A stretch of DNA of 64,000 nucleotides from Nitrospirota bacterium (GCA_016215155.1 JACRLQ010000008.1:169689-233688), one strand, 5' to 3'. Counted from the first letter of the stretch, positions 44,925 to 54,789 are shown. The notes: generated from the sequence alone by a model not told the origin. Translations and numbers: made by a program.

Positions 44925-46217
44925 CTACGATGCCTTAGGAAGTCCCTTGAATACGTTCCAGGTCTTAAGTATGTCTATCGCCCGCTGAAGCTGTATATCG
45001 TCCTTTTCGTCTACTTCAACCGGGGCTGTTTCCGTCTCTTCAGGCTTTACGTCAGACTGCTCGTTCTTCAAGTGCCTGGCAAGGTCCTTCTCCCTCATTA
45101 CAGGGTGCTCTTTCGCCCCGTTTTTGGTCTCCAGCTTCAATACTATGTCGGGGGTTATCCCCGTGTTTTGTATGGAGGTCCCTTTGGGGGTATAGTATTT
45201 GGCGGTAGTGAGCCTGAGCCCGGCGCCGTCGCTCAGGGGTATGACCGTCTGCACCGACCCTTTGCCGAACGTCTGCGTGCCGAGGATGACCGCCCTGTTC
45301 CAGTCCTTTAAGGCCCCCGCGACTATCTCCGAGGCGCTCGCGCTGCCCTGGTTGACAAGTACTATCATGGGCTGGGTATAGTTTTTATCGCCTTCAGTAA
45401 GGAACTCGGATTTTTCACCCGACCTGGTCTTTGTATATACGACCAGTTTGCCCTTAGGAAGGAACTGGCCCGATATATCGACCGAACTGTTTAAAAGCCC
45501 TCCGGGGTTGTTCCTGAGATCGAGGATCAGGGCGCTGAACTTTTCCTCGCTGAGTTTCTTAAGGGCATCGGAGAGGTCCGAAGAGGTCTGCTCCTGGAAC
45601 TGGAGTATCTTTACATACCCGATATTTCCTTCAATGAGCTTCGCTTTCACGCTCTTGATCTTTATGATTTCTCTCATTATGGTGAAGTCCTTCGGGTCTT
45701 TCCACCCTTCTCTTGAGATGCCTATCGTGACAGAGGTCCTGGGTTTGCCCCTCATCTTCGTCACGGCATCCTGAAGAGAAATGTCCTTCGTGGATTCCTT
45801 GTTAATGCTCAGTATCCTGTCACCGGCCTTGATCCCCGCCCTGAAGGCCGGGGTGTCCTCGATAGGAGCGATGACCGTAAGTTCCTTTTCTTTCATTCCC
45901 ACCTGAATGCCGAGTCCGCCGAACTCGCCCTTTGTGTCCGCCTGCATCTCCTTGTACACATCCGGCGGCATGAAATTGGAGTGAGGGTCCAGGGAGCCGA
46001 GCATCCCTCTGATCGCGCCATATATGAGGTCCTTCGTCTTTGTTTCTTCCACGTAATGTTTCTTGACCACTGACATTACTTCCGTGAACGTCCTTAGCTC
46101 TTCATAGCCTTCGCCGGCCGCGTTGACGCTGGCTACCGACAGCCTCCCCACCGAAATCCCCGCCGCGGCGATGGCCAATACCAGCAAACATGTAAGTGCA
46201 ACTCTCCTGCCCGCCAT
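44925..46217 (-). CDS. ctpA: C-terminal processing peptidase, S41 family
   Basis: Periplasmic serine protease, 430 residues. An N-terminal signal anchor (ALTCLLVLAIAAAGISVGRL) precedes the helical part. The PDZ domain (about 95-180) has GEFGGLGIQVGMKEKELTVIAPIEDTPAFRAGIKAGD. The catalytic Ser-Lys dyad lies in NQGSASASEIVAGAL and TFGKGSVQTV. The family trims membrane proteins and regulates cell-wall hydrolases. It sits 18 bases after the EnvC-like gene, so both may act in the same peptidoglycan-remodelling step. The C-terminal tail is acidic. Confidence 0.94.
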   Translation of the reverse strand: MAGRRVALTCLLVLAIAAAGISVGRLSVASVNAAGEGYEELRTFTEVMSVVKKHYVEETKTKDLIYGAIRGMLGSLDPHSNFMPPDVYKEMQADTKGEFGGLGIQVGMKEKELTVIAPIEDTPAFRAGIKAGDRILSINKESTKDISLQDAVTKMRGKPRTSVTIGISREGWKDPKDFTIMREIIKIKSVKAKLIEGNIGYVKILQFQEQTSSDLSDALKKLSEEKFSALILDLRNNPGGLLNSSVDISGQFLPKGKLVVYTKTRSGEKSEFLTEGDKNYTQPMIVLVNQGSASASEIVAGALKDWNRAVILGTQTFGKGSVQTVIPLSDGAGLRLTTAKYYTPKGTSIQNTGITPDIVLKLETKNGAKEHPVMREKDLARHLKNEQSDVKPEETETAPVEVDEKDDIQLQRAIDILKTWNVFKGLPKAS

Positions 46218-46235
46218 ACTTATGTGACCTCCTGT

Positions 46236-47363
46236 TTAATTCCGCCTGCCTTTTAACCACTGCGCCGGGTCGAGCGGCTTCCCCTTGTACCTTATCTCGA
46301 AATAAAGTCCGGGGGAGTCCATAACGCCTGATGTGCCGGCCTTTCCGATCACCTGGTTTTCTCTTATTATATCTCCAACCTTCGAAAAAATCTCTGCCAG
46401 GTTCCCGTAGAGCGTGTGATAACTGCCTCCGTGGTTTACTATCAGCAGCTGGCCGAACCCCTTGAACCATTCGGCGAAGATGACCTTTCCGGAATAGACG
46501 GACCGTATATCCGCGGACGAAGCGGCCTTTATATGGACGCCGTTTCTGAAGATCGGCGTGTCGAATTGGGGGTCACGTTGTGAGCCGTAGGGTATGGCTA
46601 TCCTGCCGTCAACGGGCCAGTGCAGCCGTCCCTTCAGCTTTCCGAAGCCCGAGGCGGAATACGCGTCGGATTTTGAGGACTCCCTTATTATTGCGAGCAT
46701 TTTCCTTGAGGCCTCTTTCAGCTCGGCGAGCATTTTCTGTCTGGTCGCCTTTTCCTGCCTTACGGAATTGAGGATGACCTCTTTCGACTTTCTCCTGGTG
46801 GCCAGCTCCCCTTCTTTTGCTTTGATCTTTTCAGTATGACTTTTCAGCTCGGCCCTCAGGGTCTGGAGCCTCGCGCGGTCGGCATTGAGTTTCTCGATGC
46901 TGCTTTTATATTCGAGGAGAAGGCGGTGCTCATAACGCGCGATGCTCTCGAGATATTTCACCGTGCGCATCGCCTGGGGCAGTTCGGTTGAACTCATCAG
47001 CAGGGTGACCGCGTCTCCTGAGTATCCGTACCGGTGGATGGTCCGTAATCTTTTTTTCAGAAAGTTTTTCTGCCGGTCTATGCCGGCCGACGTCCTGTCG
47101 ATCTCCGCGTTTGTCCTGGCTATCTCGCCTTCGGTTTTAGAGAGGTTTTTCCTGTATCTGCCGAGTTCAGATTCGATCGTGCCCAGCTTGATATTGACTT
47201 CCTCAATATCTCTCAGAATTGAGTGCTCGCGCTGCTGGACCTCCGAGAGCTTTTTCTTCTGCTCGTCCATCCTCTGCTGTATCTTGTCGTATTCCTCGGT
47301 AGCCGCGCCGTATGAGGCAGAGGGAAGGAGGAGGACAAAAAAAAGGGGAAGGACTGCGAACAT
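46236..47363 (-). CDS. envC: EnvC-like murein hydrolase activator with degenerate LytM domain
   Basis: Periplasmic coiled-coil plus LytM (M23) protein, 375 residues. A signal peptide (1-20) is followed by two long coiled-coil segments to about 240. The LytM region reads FRNGVHIKAASSADIRSVYSGKVIFAEW and NHGGSYHTLYGNLAEIF. Zinc ligands of active M23 enzymes (HxGxD and LYGHL) appear replaced (RNGVH, LYGN), as in EnvC-type activators without hydrolase activity. It starts on the ftsX stop (one-base overlap), and FtsEX is the known regulator of EnvC, supporting the assignment. Confidence 0.87.
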   Translation of the reverse strand: MFAVLPLFFVLLLPSASYGAATEEYDKIQQRMDEQKKKLSEVQQREHSILRDIEEVNIKLGTIESELGRYRKNLSKTEGEIARTNAEIDRTSAGIDRQKNFLKKRLRTIHRYGYSGDAVTLLMSSTELPQAMRTVKYLESIARYEHRLLLEYKSSIEKLNADRARLQTLRAELKSHTEKIKAKEGELATRRKSKEVILNSVRQEKATRQKMLAELKEASRKMLAIIRESSKSDAYSASGFGKLKGRLHWPVDGRIAIPYGSQRDPQFDTPIFRNGVHIKAASSADIRSVYSGKVIFAEWFKGFGQLLIVNHGGSYHTLYGNLAEIFSKVGDIIRENQVIGKAGTSGVMDSPGLYFEIRYKGKPLDPAQWLKGRRN

Positions 47364-48238
47364 CAGTACTTAAGCCGCCCGATCGCGACGAAGGCGCCGG
47401 TTGCGCCCAGCAGCATCCCGATAAGCGGCAGGGAAAGAAAATAAGACCGGGGAAAAAGCAGGGTCGAAAGCAGCGGGACTGAGACGCTGAGCCTGGCTAT
47501 GACGATGTAATAAAATGTGAAGGCCCCCGCCAGGGCCACCAGGCCCCCTAAGGAACCCAGCACGCCGCCTTCAATTATGAAGGGCGCCCGGATGAAGGTC
47601 TTTGTCGCGCCCAGAAGCTTGAAGGTCTCGATCTCGTCACTCCTTCTGTAAAAAAGGATTTTTACCGTGCTGTAGCATACGAATATTATTCCGGTGGATA
47701 TGATAGCAACGAGCAACGTGCCCACGGTCTTAACCCCGGATTTTACGGAATGAAGCGCGGCAAGAAATTTTTCTCCATAATCCGTTTCCTTTACCCCCTT
47801 GAGGGCAAGCGCCTCTGCGGAAACCTTTCTGGCCGTCTCGGCCGTCACGGCGTCTTTCCTAAGTTTGACCTCAAGGGAATCAGGCAGGGGGTTTTCGTCG
47901 AAACCTTCAAGCGCATAATTTGAGTTTTTAAGCATCCCCTTCAGTTCTCTCATCGCCTCCTCTTTCGGTATGAACCTGACCGAGGACACGGAACTGTTTT
48001 TTCTTAACGCGGACATGATGCCCTCCACCTTGTCCTTTGGAATCTCGTCTTCAAGATAAAGTGTCATGGCAAATTTTTCGGGGAGTCTTTTTGTGGCCGC
48101 GTCGATGTTATAGCCCACAAAGAACGCTACACTGATGACAAACAGTCCCGAGGCGATGGTAAGTAATGAAAGAAGGTTGATCCATTTTTCTCTGAGGAGA
48201 CTCTGGAGGGCCTGCCTGATGGCGTAAGGTATTACCAT
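47363..48238 (-). CDS. ftsX: cell division protein FtsX
   Basis: Four-helix membrane partner of FtsE, 291 residues. The first helix is WINLLSLLTIASGLFVISVAFFVGY. A periplasmic loop follows (about 50-160) with FIPKEEAMRELKGMLK and PLPDSLEVKL, the FtsX ectodomain that contacts EnvC-type partners. Three C-terminal helices include YRRSDEIETFKLLGATKTFIRAPFIIEG. It starts within the ftsE stop and its end overlaps the EnvC-like start, so ftsE-ftsX-envC is one unit. Confidence 0.95.
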   Translation of the reverse strand: MVIPYAIRQALQSLLREKWINLLSLLTIASGLFVISVAFFVGYNIDAATKRLPEKFAMTLYLEDEIPKDKVEGIMSALRKNSSVSSVRFIPKEEAMRELKGMLKNSNYALEGFDENPLPDSLEVKLRKDAVTAETARKVSAEALALKGVKETDYGEKFLAALHSVKSGVKTVGTLLVAIISTGIIFVCYSTVKILFYRRSDEIETFKLLGATKTFIRAPFIIEGGVLGSLGGLVALAGAFTFYYIVIARLSVSVPLLSTLLFPRSYFLSLPLIGMLLGATGAFVAIGRLKY

Positions 48239-48921
48239 CAGGACCTTCCCATTTCGATGAGGTTTCCCGAGTCGAGTCTCATTACGGGTCTGCCGGTGTT
48301 TTTGTACAATTCCCTGTTATGGGTAACGATAAGGATAGTGGTGCCCTTGGCGCTTATATCTCCGAATATCTTCATAACTCCCCCGGCTGTCTCAGGATCG
48401 AGGTTCCCGGTAGGTTCGTCAGCCAGCAAAAGCGGGGGTTCGGCCACGGTCGCCCTGGCTATCACTACCCTCTGCTGTTCACCTCCCGAGAGGTTGCGCG
48501 GGAAACTGTCCGCCTTATGCCTGAGGTTTACGGTCTTAAGAGACTCGTAGACCCTGGTTTTGACCTCCCTTTCGCTCACTCCGCGGACCCTGAGCGCCAT
48601 GGCAACGTTGTCGAAGATATTTTTGTTGCTGAGAAGCCTGAAATCCTGAAATACAACACCTATGTTCCTCCTGAGGAAAGGGACCTCGGATTCCCTGATA
48701 TTGTCCATGTCCCACCCCGCGACTCTAATCGTGCCGTTGTCGGGCCGCTCGGCTGAATAGACCAGCTTAAGCAGGGTTGTCTTGCCAGAGCCGCTCGGCC
48801 CTGTTATAAAGACCATTTCACTTTTTTTGATCGAAAAGGTGATGTCTCGAAGAGCGGTCTGGTTGTCGTAATGCTTCGTGACATTCGCAAACTCTATCAT
48901 TATGGAGGTGTCCGTAGTCAT
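48238..48921 (-). CDS. ftsE: cell division ATPase FtsE
   Basis: ATPase of the FtsEX complex, 227 residues. Walker A is GPSGSGKTTLLKLVY, signature NLSGGEQQRVVIARA, and Walker B LLLADEPTGNLD. The FtsE-specific region reads RRNIGVVFQDFRLLSNKNIFDNVAMALRV. The ATG at 48921 overlaps the preceding gene by 4 bases; MIEFANVTKHY seven residues on is a possible shorter start. With FtsX it transmits ATP-driven changes to a periplasmic amidase activator during septation. Confidence 0.96.
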   Translation of the reverse strand: MTTDTSIMIEFANVTKHYDNQTALRDITFSIKKSEMVFITGPSGSGKTTLLKLVYSAERPDNGTIRVAGWDMDNIRESEVPFLRRNIGVVFQDFRLLSNKNIFDNVAMALRVRGVSEREVKTRVYESLKTVNLRHKADSFPRNLSGGEQQRVVIARATVAEPPLLLADEPTGNLDPETAGGVMKIFGDISAKGTTILIVTHNRELYKNTGRPVMRLDSGNLIEMGRS

Positions 48922-49364
48922 TTCCCCCTGCTTATGATGAAGTCAAGAAGAATATCGTCAAGACTCCTGGATATGGCCGGCTTCTCGTCCTGTTCCCTGC
49001 GCGGCCCTTCGGGCACTGCCTCAGGTTCCGGTTTAGGTTCGGGTTCAGGTTTCGGTTCAGGTCCGGCTGTAAGCTCCGGAGGTCTTGTTTCAGTCTGCCT
49101 CTGAGGTCCGTCAACGGTATACTTTCCCCTTATCAGTTCTTTCATCATGTTTTTGTGCTGTTCTTTCATCAGTTCCCGGACCCTCTCTTTGCAGTCAGGG
49201 GCTGAAACGATATCGGCATAAGATGTTTTTTTTGATGACAGGATAGTGCCCTTGATATAAAGAAGCGTTACTATTGAAGGGTTTTTTAATCCTCCGTCTT
49301 CAGTCTGTATATGGTAAAGACTCCCCTTATACGGCACATTGGTGTTGTAGCCTACCAGCATCAA
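48918..49364 (-). CDS. conserved-looking hypothetical protein with Pro/Glu-Lys repeat
   Basis: A 148-residue protein at the head of the ftsE-ftsX-envC-ctpA unit. Residues 1-85 form a small folded part (VGYNTNVPYKGSLYHIQTEDGG, VTLLYIKGTILSSKKTSYADI). Then comes a PEPKPEPEPKPEPE tract (about 103-116) and a short helical end (SRSLDDILLDFIISRGK). No signal peptide or membrane helix is seen. Placement with 4-base overlap to ftsE suggests a function near division or envelope work. No family name recalled with confidence. Confidence 0.8.
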   Translation of the reverse strand: MMLVGYNTNVPYKGSLYHIQTEDGGLKNPSIVTLLYIKGTILSSKKTSYADIVSAPDCKERVRELMKEQHKNMMKELIRGKYTVDGPQRQTETRPPELTAGPEPKPEPEPKPEPEAVPEGPRREQDEKPAISRSLDDILLDFIISRGK

Positions 49365-49466
49365 TAACGCCCAAAAGAGGAAAAGAGATAAGTCCGCATA
49401 GCTTTATTCTAACAGATCAAGTATCAAGTGGGACGTAAAAAATGACTGAACTGACATAAATGACGG

Positions 49467-49982
49467 TTATTTCAGCCCCTTCTTTACGTCCTCCCTCAAT
49501 TGGGCTTCATCATAATAACCCTTGAGCTTCTTGATGATTCTGCCCTCCCTGTCGAGAAGAAAAGATGCGGGCACATCGGAGATGTCTCCATAGTCTTTAA
49601 GCACCCGGCTGCCTGCCCTGGCGACAGGGAATGTCAACTTCATTTCGGAAATCAGGGAAGGAGAAATATCATCCAGCGCTATACAGATAATCGCGAGGCC
49701 TTTGTCGGAAAATTCATCGTAGACCTTCTGAAATCCCGGCATCTCGGCCCTGCAGGGCGGGCACCAGCCCGCCCAAAAATTTATCAGGACCATTCTGCCT
49801 TTAAAGTCGGAGAGTCTGACCATGCTGCCGGCCATGTCAGACAGGGCGATGTCAGGCGCCATCGCCCCGACAGCAGGGTCCTTTTCAGAAAAGGGGGTCC
49901 TGTTAATAAATATGATGACAGCCGCCAGTCCCGCTAACAGGACGGCGGCTGTCAGGACAACCCATCTGTTTTTTGCTTTCAA
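49467..49982 (-). CDS. TlpA/ResA-like membrane-anchored thioredoxin
   Basis: A 171-residue periplasmic thiol-disulfide protein. One N-terminal helix (VVLTAAVLLAGLAAVIIFI) serves as anchor. The AhpC/TSA-Redoxin fold follows with VLINFWAGWCPPCRAEMPGF, giving the redox pair CPPC. LLDREGRIIKKLKGYYDE is the later conserved element. Such proteins reduce apocytochrome c or other periplasmic thiols. It lies 7 bases after the CsgG-like gene, so they are probably co-transcribed. Confidence 0.92.
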   Translation of the reverse strand: MKAKNRWVVLTAAVLLAGLAAVIIFINRTPFSEKDPAVGAMAPDIALSDMAGSMVRLSDFKGRMVLINFWAGWCPPCRAEMPGFQKVYDEFSDKGLAIICIALDDISPSLISEMKLTFPVARAGSRVLKDYGDISDVPASFLLDREGRIIKKLKGYYDEAQLREDVKKGLK

Positions 49983-49989
49983 CCTTCCC

Positions 49990-50706
49990 TTATTCGAGGG
50001 AGATGGACTTTTTTGTCTTGTCCCTTCTGCTTGATTCCTTTGCGGCGTACTCAGACATGCACTCGTCGTTTTTTCCTTTTACAAGCGAGCACGCCAGATA
50101 ATCGGAGATCTCGATGATGCAGGCCCTTATGGCCTTGCCTGTGGGCGTCTTTTCATATTTCCCGAGGCTTCCGGAGAATATGCCGACGTGTCCGGCAAGG
50201 TTAAGGCCGCTCGAAGAAGAGGTCGCCTCAACAGTCCTTGCGTCAACGATCTCGCCGGTAGTCGTATCTATGATCTTCAGATCAACAGCCATATAGGCCT
50301 TCTCGGACTTTCCCCCTACGGAAAACCCTCCGATGCCGATGCCGCCGCCTGTTCCGCTGGTGTCCTCTTCATACGCGGAGACAGTGGCGGCTACAAGATA
50401 CTTGGCGCCCTTGATCTTTCCGATTTTTGCCCTGGTCTTTTTGTCGACCCTTCCGGATTTACCCAGGTCCTGTTCGCCGAGGACCGCGTCTATCTCTTTT
50501 CTTTCGAGGACCTGGAACGACTTTGTGCTTGCGAGCTCAGAGGCCAGCATGTCCTGGAGTTCGTGGCCGACACTTGCCTTCCACCAACCGGCATGGGTGT
50601 TGTTGGTGAACCTGAGGACCCCCAGTCTGGGCTTCTCGGCAGCGAGGGTTGACGACGCAAAGACGAACAAAAGACAGGCCAGAAGGAACAACTGAAGTTT
50701 TTTCAT
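49990..50706 (-). CDS. CsgG-like exported protein
   Basis: A 238-residue secreted protein with signal peptide (residues 1-22, LFLLACLLFVFASSTLAA). The core resembles the CsgG/curli-assembly superfamily: RLGVLRFTNNTH, HELQDMLASELASTKSFQVLERKEIDAVLGEQDLG, GAKYLVAATVSAYEED and VDLKIIDTTTGEIVDARTVEATSSSSGLNLAG. A Gly-rich loop (GTGGGIGIGGFSVGG) occurs mid-protein. There is no lipobox Cys at the signal cleavage, unlike CsgG, so it may be a soluble relative. Role uncertain. Confidence 0.82.
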   Translation of the reverse strand: MKKLQLFLLACLLFVFASSTLAAEKPRLGVLRFTNNTHAGWWKASVGHELQDMLASELASTKSFQVLERKEIDAVLGEQDLGKSGRVDKKTRAKIGKIKGAKYLVAATVSAYEEDTSGTGGGIGIGGFSVGGKSEKAYMAVDLKIIDTTTGEIVDARTVEATSSSSGLNLAGHVGIFSGSLGKYEKTPTGKAIRACIIEISDYLACSLVKGKNDECMSEYAAKESSRRDKTKKSISLE

Positions 50707-50828
50707 GCGACTCTCCTTTAAAGATAATTTTGCCGTCTGATGAATAACACATGGATATTATAATAACGGGCGGAAAAAAATAACACTGGTATCTTTTTAA
50801 GTCTCGGTTAGCTACGTTCCGGAAGAAT

Positions 50829-50900
50829 AACCCACCCCACTGCCCCTCCAGGGAGGGGACCCTGACAATTCCCCTCTCGGGAGGGGTGCAGGGGTGGGTT
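50829..50900. repeat. GC-rich palindromic repeat
   Basis: AACCCACCCCACTGCCCCTCC (50829-50849) is nearly repeated as an inverted copy at 50880-50900. Between them are two mini-hairpins, CCCCTCC-AGGGAGGGG and CCCCTCTCGGGAGGGG. It lies between the arsR-like gene and the CsgG-like gene, both on the minus strand, and could act as terminator or extragenic palindrome. Its style resembles 62208-62340. Confidence 0.6.
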
Positions 50901-50944
50901 CAGCCCCCTAACTGTTACAGAACTGAATTAGAAAATAACGCCGT

Positions 50945-51277
50945 CTATTGTTTCGAGGCGATGTCTATGATCCTCGATCTTTCGTGCATCTGCTCGGTGA
51001 GGACCTCGCGCATAAGCACGCAGGCCTGTATGACCTTCGGGTTTGAGATACGATAGAATATGTTCACCCCGTCCCTGCGGGAATTGAGGATCCCCTTGAG
51101 CCTCATGACAGCCAGGTGTTGCGACACGTTGGCCTTCGGGACCCCTAAAATGGCAACAAGCTCTCCGACCGACTTTTCCCCCTCTTTGAGGGCGTTAATT
51201 ATCTCAAGTCTCTTGGGGCTTGCGAGTGTCTTACAGACCTCGGCCTGCAGTTCGAATAAGGTCCTGCTCTGTTTCAT
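50945..51277 (-). CDS. ArsR-family winged-helix regulator
   Basis: A 110-residue repressor-type protein. EVCKTLASPKRLEIINALKEGEKSVGELVAILGVPKANVSQHLAVMRLKGIL spans the helix-turn-helix, and VNIFYRISNPKVIQACVLM the wing and dimer helix. The classical metal-binding CVC motif of ArsR/SmtB helix 3 is absent, so it may sense something other than a thiol-bound metal. It is divergent from the ROK kinase gene, with about 150 bases between, and could control it or itself. Confidence 0.87.
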   Translation of the reverse strand: MKQSRTLFELQAEVCKTLASPKRLEIINALKEGEKSVGELVAILGVPKANVSQHLAVMRLKGILNSRRDGVNIFYRISNPKVIQACVLMREVLTEQMHERSRIIDIASKQ

Positions 51278-51427
51278 AACCGATATTCTATTTTTAACTG
51301 TCCTAAAACGTCAAGGGAAATCGGCGGCGTCACGATATTTACCGCAGATTTCTTTACTCGAACCGGCAGTTTATGATAAATTAGATATTCTATAATATCT
51401 GGCCCAAGGAGTATCCGAAGGATTGCG

Positions 51428-52372
51428 ATGAATAAAAAATACAGCATAGGCGTTGATCTCGGGGGGACAAATCTCAGGGTCGCCCTTGTCTCTGAAGAGG
51501 GAGAGATCGTCAGAAAGATAAAGAAGACGTCATCGGACAATGTCGTCGAAACGCTTTTCGAGTCTGTCAGCAGCCTTATGGACGGCGGGGTCTCAGGTAT
51601 AGGGCTTGGGGTGGCCGGTCTTATCGACAGGAAAGACGGAAGGGTCCTGGCCTCCCCAAACCTGGGAAACATTGTCGGCATAGATCTTGTCGAAAACATG
51701 GGGAACAGGTTCAAGCTGCCGGTATTTATCGAAAATGACGCAAATGTGGCCGCCCTCGGCGAGAAAAAAAGCGGCGCGGGCAGGGGGTTCGACAACTTCG
51801 TCCTTCTGACCCTGGGGACCGGCATAGGCGGCGGGATCATACATAACGGCCGGCTGCTTGATGTGTCCGCGGAAGTGGGACACATGAGCATAAGCCATGA
51901 CGGCGGGCGGTGCCAGTGCGGAAACATAGGTTGTCTCGAAAACTATGCCTCGGCCAGGGCTATGATCTCAAAGGCGGTTTCGATGCTTGAGAAAGGTCAG
52001 GACAGCCTGCTTAAGGGGTGCTGTAACGGGAATTTTTACAAGCTGACTCCTGAAGATATTTACAGGTCCGCGCTTGAGGGTGACTCGCTTTCCCGCGAGG
52101 TCCTCCGGGAGGCCGGCAGGGCGCTCGGGGTCGGGCTTGCCAATATCATCAATGTCCTCAGCCCCGAGGCTATCATACTTACGGGCGGCCTCATAGGCGC
52201 ATGGAATATCTATGTCCAGGAGGCGATAAAGGAGGCCTCAAGAAGGGCCTTTAAAGAACTTGCCGATTCAGTGAAGATAATCCCTTCTTCGCTCGGCGAC
52301 GATGCCGGCGTCGTAGGCGCCGCCTGCCTCGTATTTATGAACTTGTCGCAGGCCCTTTCCGACAAACAATAA
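51428..52372 (+). CDS. ROK-family sugar kinase (glucokinase-like)
   Basis: A 314-residue ROK kinase. The N-terminal phosphate loop is YSIGVDLGGTNLRVALV. The ROK signature LTLGTGIGGGIIHNGRL leads to the zinc motif GGRCQCGNIGCLENYAS, with catalytic Asp in ENDANVAALGE. ROK members phosphorylate glucose, N-acetylglucosamine or similar. The TAA stop abuts the lepA ATG. Glucokinase is the most probable activity, but substrate is not fixed by the sequence. Confidence 0.92.
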   Translation: MNKKYSIGVDLGGTNLRVALVSEEGEIVRKIKKTSSDNVVETLFESVSSLMDGGVSGIGLGVAGLIDRKDGRVLASPNLGNIVGIDLVENMGNRFKLPVFIENDANVAALGEKKSGAGRGFDNFVLLTLGTGIGGGIIHNGRLLDVSAEVGHMSISHDGGRCQCGNIGCLENYASARAMISKAVSMLEKGQDSLLKGCCNGNFYKLTPEDIYRSALEGDSLSREVLREAGRALGVGLANIINVLSPEAIILTGGLIGAWNIYVQEAIKEASRRAFKELADSVKIIPSSLGDDAGVVGAACLVFMNLSQALSDKQ

Positions 52373-54160
52373 ATGTCAAAAAATATCCGTAATTTTTCGA
52401 TAATCGCCCATATCGACCACGGCAAATCCACTCTTGCCGACAGGCTTCTGGAATATACCGGGGCACTCTCGGCGCGGGAGATGACGGCACAGGTCCTTGA
52501 TTCCATGGACCTTGAAAAGGAGAGGGGCATCACCATAAAGGCCCATTCCGTAAGGCTTATCTACAGGGCGGACGACGGGGAGGACTATATCCTCAACCTT
52601 ATCGACACCCCGGGGCACGTGGATTTTTCATATGAGGTCTCAAGGAGCCTTGCCTCGTGCGAAGGCGCGCTCCTTGTCGTCGATGCCACGCAGGGGGTGG
52701 AGGCCCAGACTTTGGCCAACGCTTATCTTGCGGTTGATCACGACCTCGCCATCATCCCCGTGATAAACAAGATAGACCTGCCGCGCGCCGAGCCTGAAAA
52801 GGTGAAGGAGCAGATAGAGGACGCCATAGGCATCGACTGTTCAGGCGCGGTCCTCGCCAGCGCGAAGGAAGGCATCGGCACCAAGGAGATACTTGAGGCG
52901 ATAGTTAAAAATATACCCGGGCCCTCGGGAAGCGACGAAAGTCCGTTAAAGGCGTTGATATTCGATTCCTGGTTCGATAACTACCAGGGGGTCATCGTCC
53001 TTGTAAGGGTGTTTGACGGCCGGATACGGGCCGGACAGAAGATAAAGCACATGGCGGCAGGCACCGAGTATGAGGTGTCCCAGGTCGGGATCTTCTCTCC
53101 AAAGATCCAGCCGGTAGAGTCACTTTCCTCAGGGGAGGTCGGCTACATAATCTCAGGGATAAAGAATGTGCATGACACGAAGATCGGCGATACCATCACT
53201 GATGCCGGCAGGCCGGTAACCGAGCCGTGCCCCGGCTATAAGGACATTAAGCCGCTCGTTTTTTGCGGTTTATATCCTACTTCCACTCACCAGTATGAAA
53301 ACCTCAGGGACGCGCTTAATAAATTGAGACTCAACGACGCGTCGTTCAATTTTGAGCCTGAGACGTCGCTCGCCTTAGGGTTTGGTTTCCGCTGCGGGTT
53401 CCTCGGGCTCCTCCATATGGAGATAATACAGGAACGGCTCGAAAGGGAGTTCGGGTTGTCCCTGCTCAGCACCGCCCCGACCGTTATATACAGGGTCACC
53501 AAAGAAGGCGGGGAGACCTTATATATAGATAACCCTGCCACGCTCCCTGACCGGTATGAGCTGATAGAAGAGCCCTTTGTGCTTACCACGATCTTCGTGC
53601 CGAAGGAGTTCATAGGGCCGATCCTCGATCTATGCCAGGAAAAAAGAGGCCAGCAGAAGAGTTTCGGCTATATCGGCAAGGACAGGATAAAGGTCGAATA
53701 TGAGATGCCATTAAACGAAATACTCTGGGATTTCTATGACAAACTGAAGTCATTTTCGAAGGGGTATGCCTCTATGGACTACGAATTTATCGGCTATAGG
53801 GGGTCTGAACTCATAAAGCTCAATATCCTCCTTAATTCCGAGCTGGTTGACGCCCTGTCCTTGATAGTTCATAAAGACAAGGCTTATTATAAGGGCAGGC
53901 AGCTCACGGAAAAACTTCGGGAGATAATCCCCCGCCAGATGTACGAGGTGGTCATACAGGCCGCGGTAGGGAACAAGATCATCGCGAGGGAGAGCGTAAG
54001 TGCCCTCAGGAAGGACGTCACGGCGAAGTGTTACGGCGGCGATATAAGCAGAAAGAGAAAACTGCTCGAAAAACAGAAGGAGGGCAAAAAAAGGATGAAA
54101 CAGGTCGGAAGGGTTGAGCTCCCGCAGGAGGCCTTTCTTGCCGTCCTTAAGGTAAAATGA
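52373..54160 (+). CDS. lepA: elongation factor 4
   Basis: Ribosome-associated GTPase EF4, 595 residues, the family norm. G1 is [17 protein letters not shown]2 [12 protein letters not shown]3 DTPGHVDF, and G4 NKIDLP. LepA-specific blocks are [24 protein letters not shown] and [30 protein letters not shown] near the C-terminus. It directly follows the ROK kinase (zero gap) and its stop overlaps lepB by 4 bases, an order common in bacteria. Confidence 0.98.
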   Translation: MSKNIRNFSIIAHIDHGKSTLADRLLEYTGALSAREMTAQVLDSMDLEKERGITIKAHSVRLIYRADDGEDYILNLIDTPGHVDFSYEVSRSLASCEGALLVVDATQGVEAQTLANAYLAVDHDLAIIPVINKIDLPRAEPEKVKEQIEDAIGIDCSGAVLASAKEGIGTKEILEAIVKNIPGPSGSDESPLKALIFDSWFDNYQGVIVLVRVFDGRIRAGQKIKHMAAGTEYEVSQVGIFSPKIQPVESLSSGEVGYIISGIKNVHDTKIGDTITDAGRPVTEPCPGYKDIKPLVFCGLYPTSTHQYENLRDALNKLRLNDASFNFEPETSLALGFGFRCGFLGLLHMEIIQERLEREFGLSLLSTAPTVIYRVTKEGGETLYIDNPATLPDRYELIEEPFVLTTIFVPKEFIGPILDLCQEKRGQQKSFGYIGKDRIKVEYEMPLNEILWDFYDKLKSFSKGYASMDYEFIGYRGSELIKLNILLNSELVDALSLIVHKDKAYYKGRQLTEKLREIIPRQMYEVVIQAAVGNKIIARESVSALRKDVTAKCYGGDISRKRKLLEKQKEGKKRMKQVGRVELPQEAFLAVLKVK

Positions 54161-54789
54161 GAAAACACAGAAACAAATCGACTATCAGGGAGACTATAGA
54201 AGCCGTAGTCATCGCGTTTCTTATAGCCCTGGTAATCCGGACTTTTTTGATACAGGCGTTCAAGATCCCCTCAGGGTCGATGCTCTCGACACTCCAGATC
54301 GGCGACCACATACTGGTGAACAAGATTGTCTACGGCACTCCGGTTGACATACCCTTCACCGACATAAACCTTTTCAGGATGCCGGGCTTCAAGGCGCCGC
54401 AACGGGGGGATATCGTAGTATTTAAATATCCGGAGGACCCCAAGAGGGATTTTATAAAGAGGGTTATCGGCGTCGGGGGAGATGTTATCGAGTCCCGCGA
54501 CAAGGTCGTATATGTTAACGGGAAAAAGCTGGTCGAGCCGTATGTCCAGCATGTCGACGAAAAGGTAAAGGCCGGCGCCGGTGACCAAAGGGACAATTTC
54601 GGGCCGGTCACGGTCCCGAAGGACTCCGTGTTCGTCATGGGAGACAACAGGGACCAGAGCTATGACAGCCGGTTCTGGGGTTTCGTGCAGAACACACAGA
54701 TAAAAGGCAACGCGGTGGTTATCTACTGGTCGTGGGACGGCGAAAGGACGCTGCCCAGATTAAACAGAATAGGGAGGCTCGTGCGATGA
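54157..54789 (+). CDS. lepB: signal peptidase I
   Basis: Membrane-bound leader peptidase, 210 residues. One N-terminal helix ([20 protein letters not shown]) is followed by the catalytic Ser, S41, in [14 protein letters not shown]. The general base Lys is K101 in [13 protein letters not shown]. The box D motif is [20 protein letters not shown]. The ATG overlaps the lepA stop (ATGA). It would process the exported proteins elsewhere in this window. Confidence 0.97.
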   Translation: MRKHRNKSTIRETIEAVVIAFLIALVIRTFLIQAFKIPSGSMLSTLQIGDHILVNKIVYGTPVDIPFTDINLFRMPGFKAPQRGDIVVFKYPEDPKRDFIKRVIGVGGDVIESRDKVVYVNGKKLVEPYVQHVDEKVKAGAGDQRDNFGPVTVPKDSVFVMGDNRDQSYDSRFWGFVQNTQIKGNAVVIYWSWDGERTLPRLNRIGRLVR

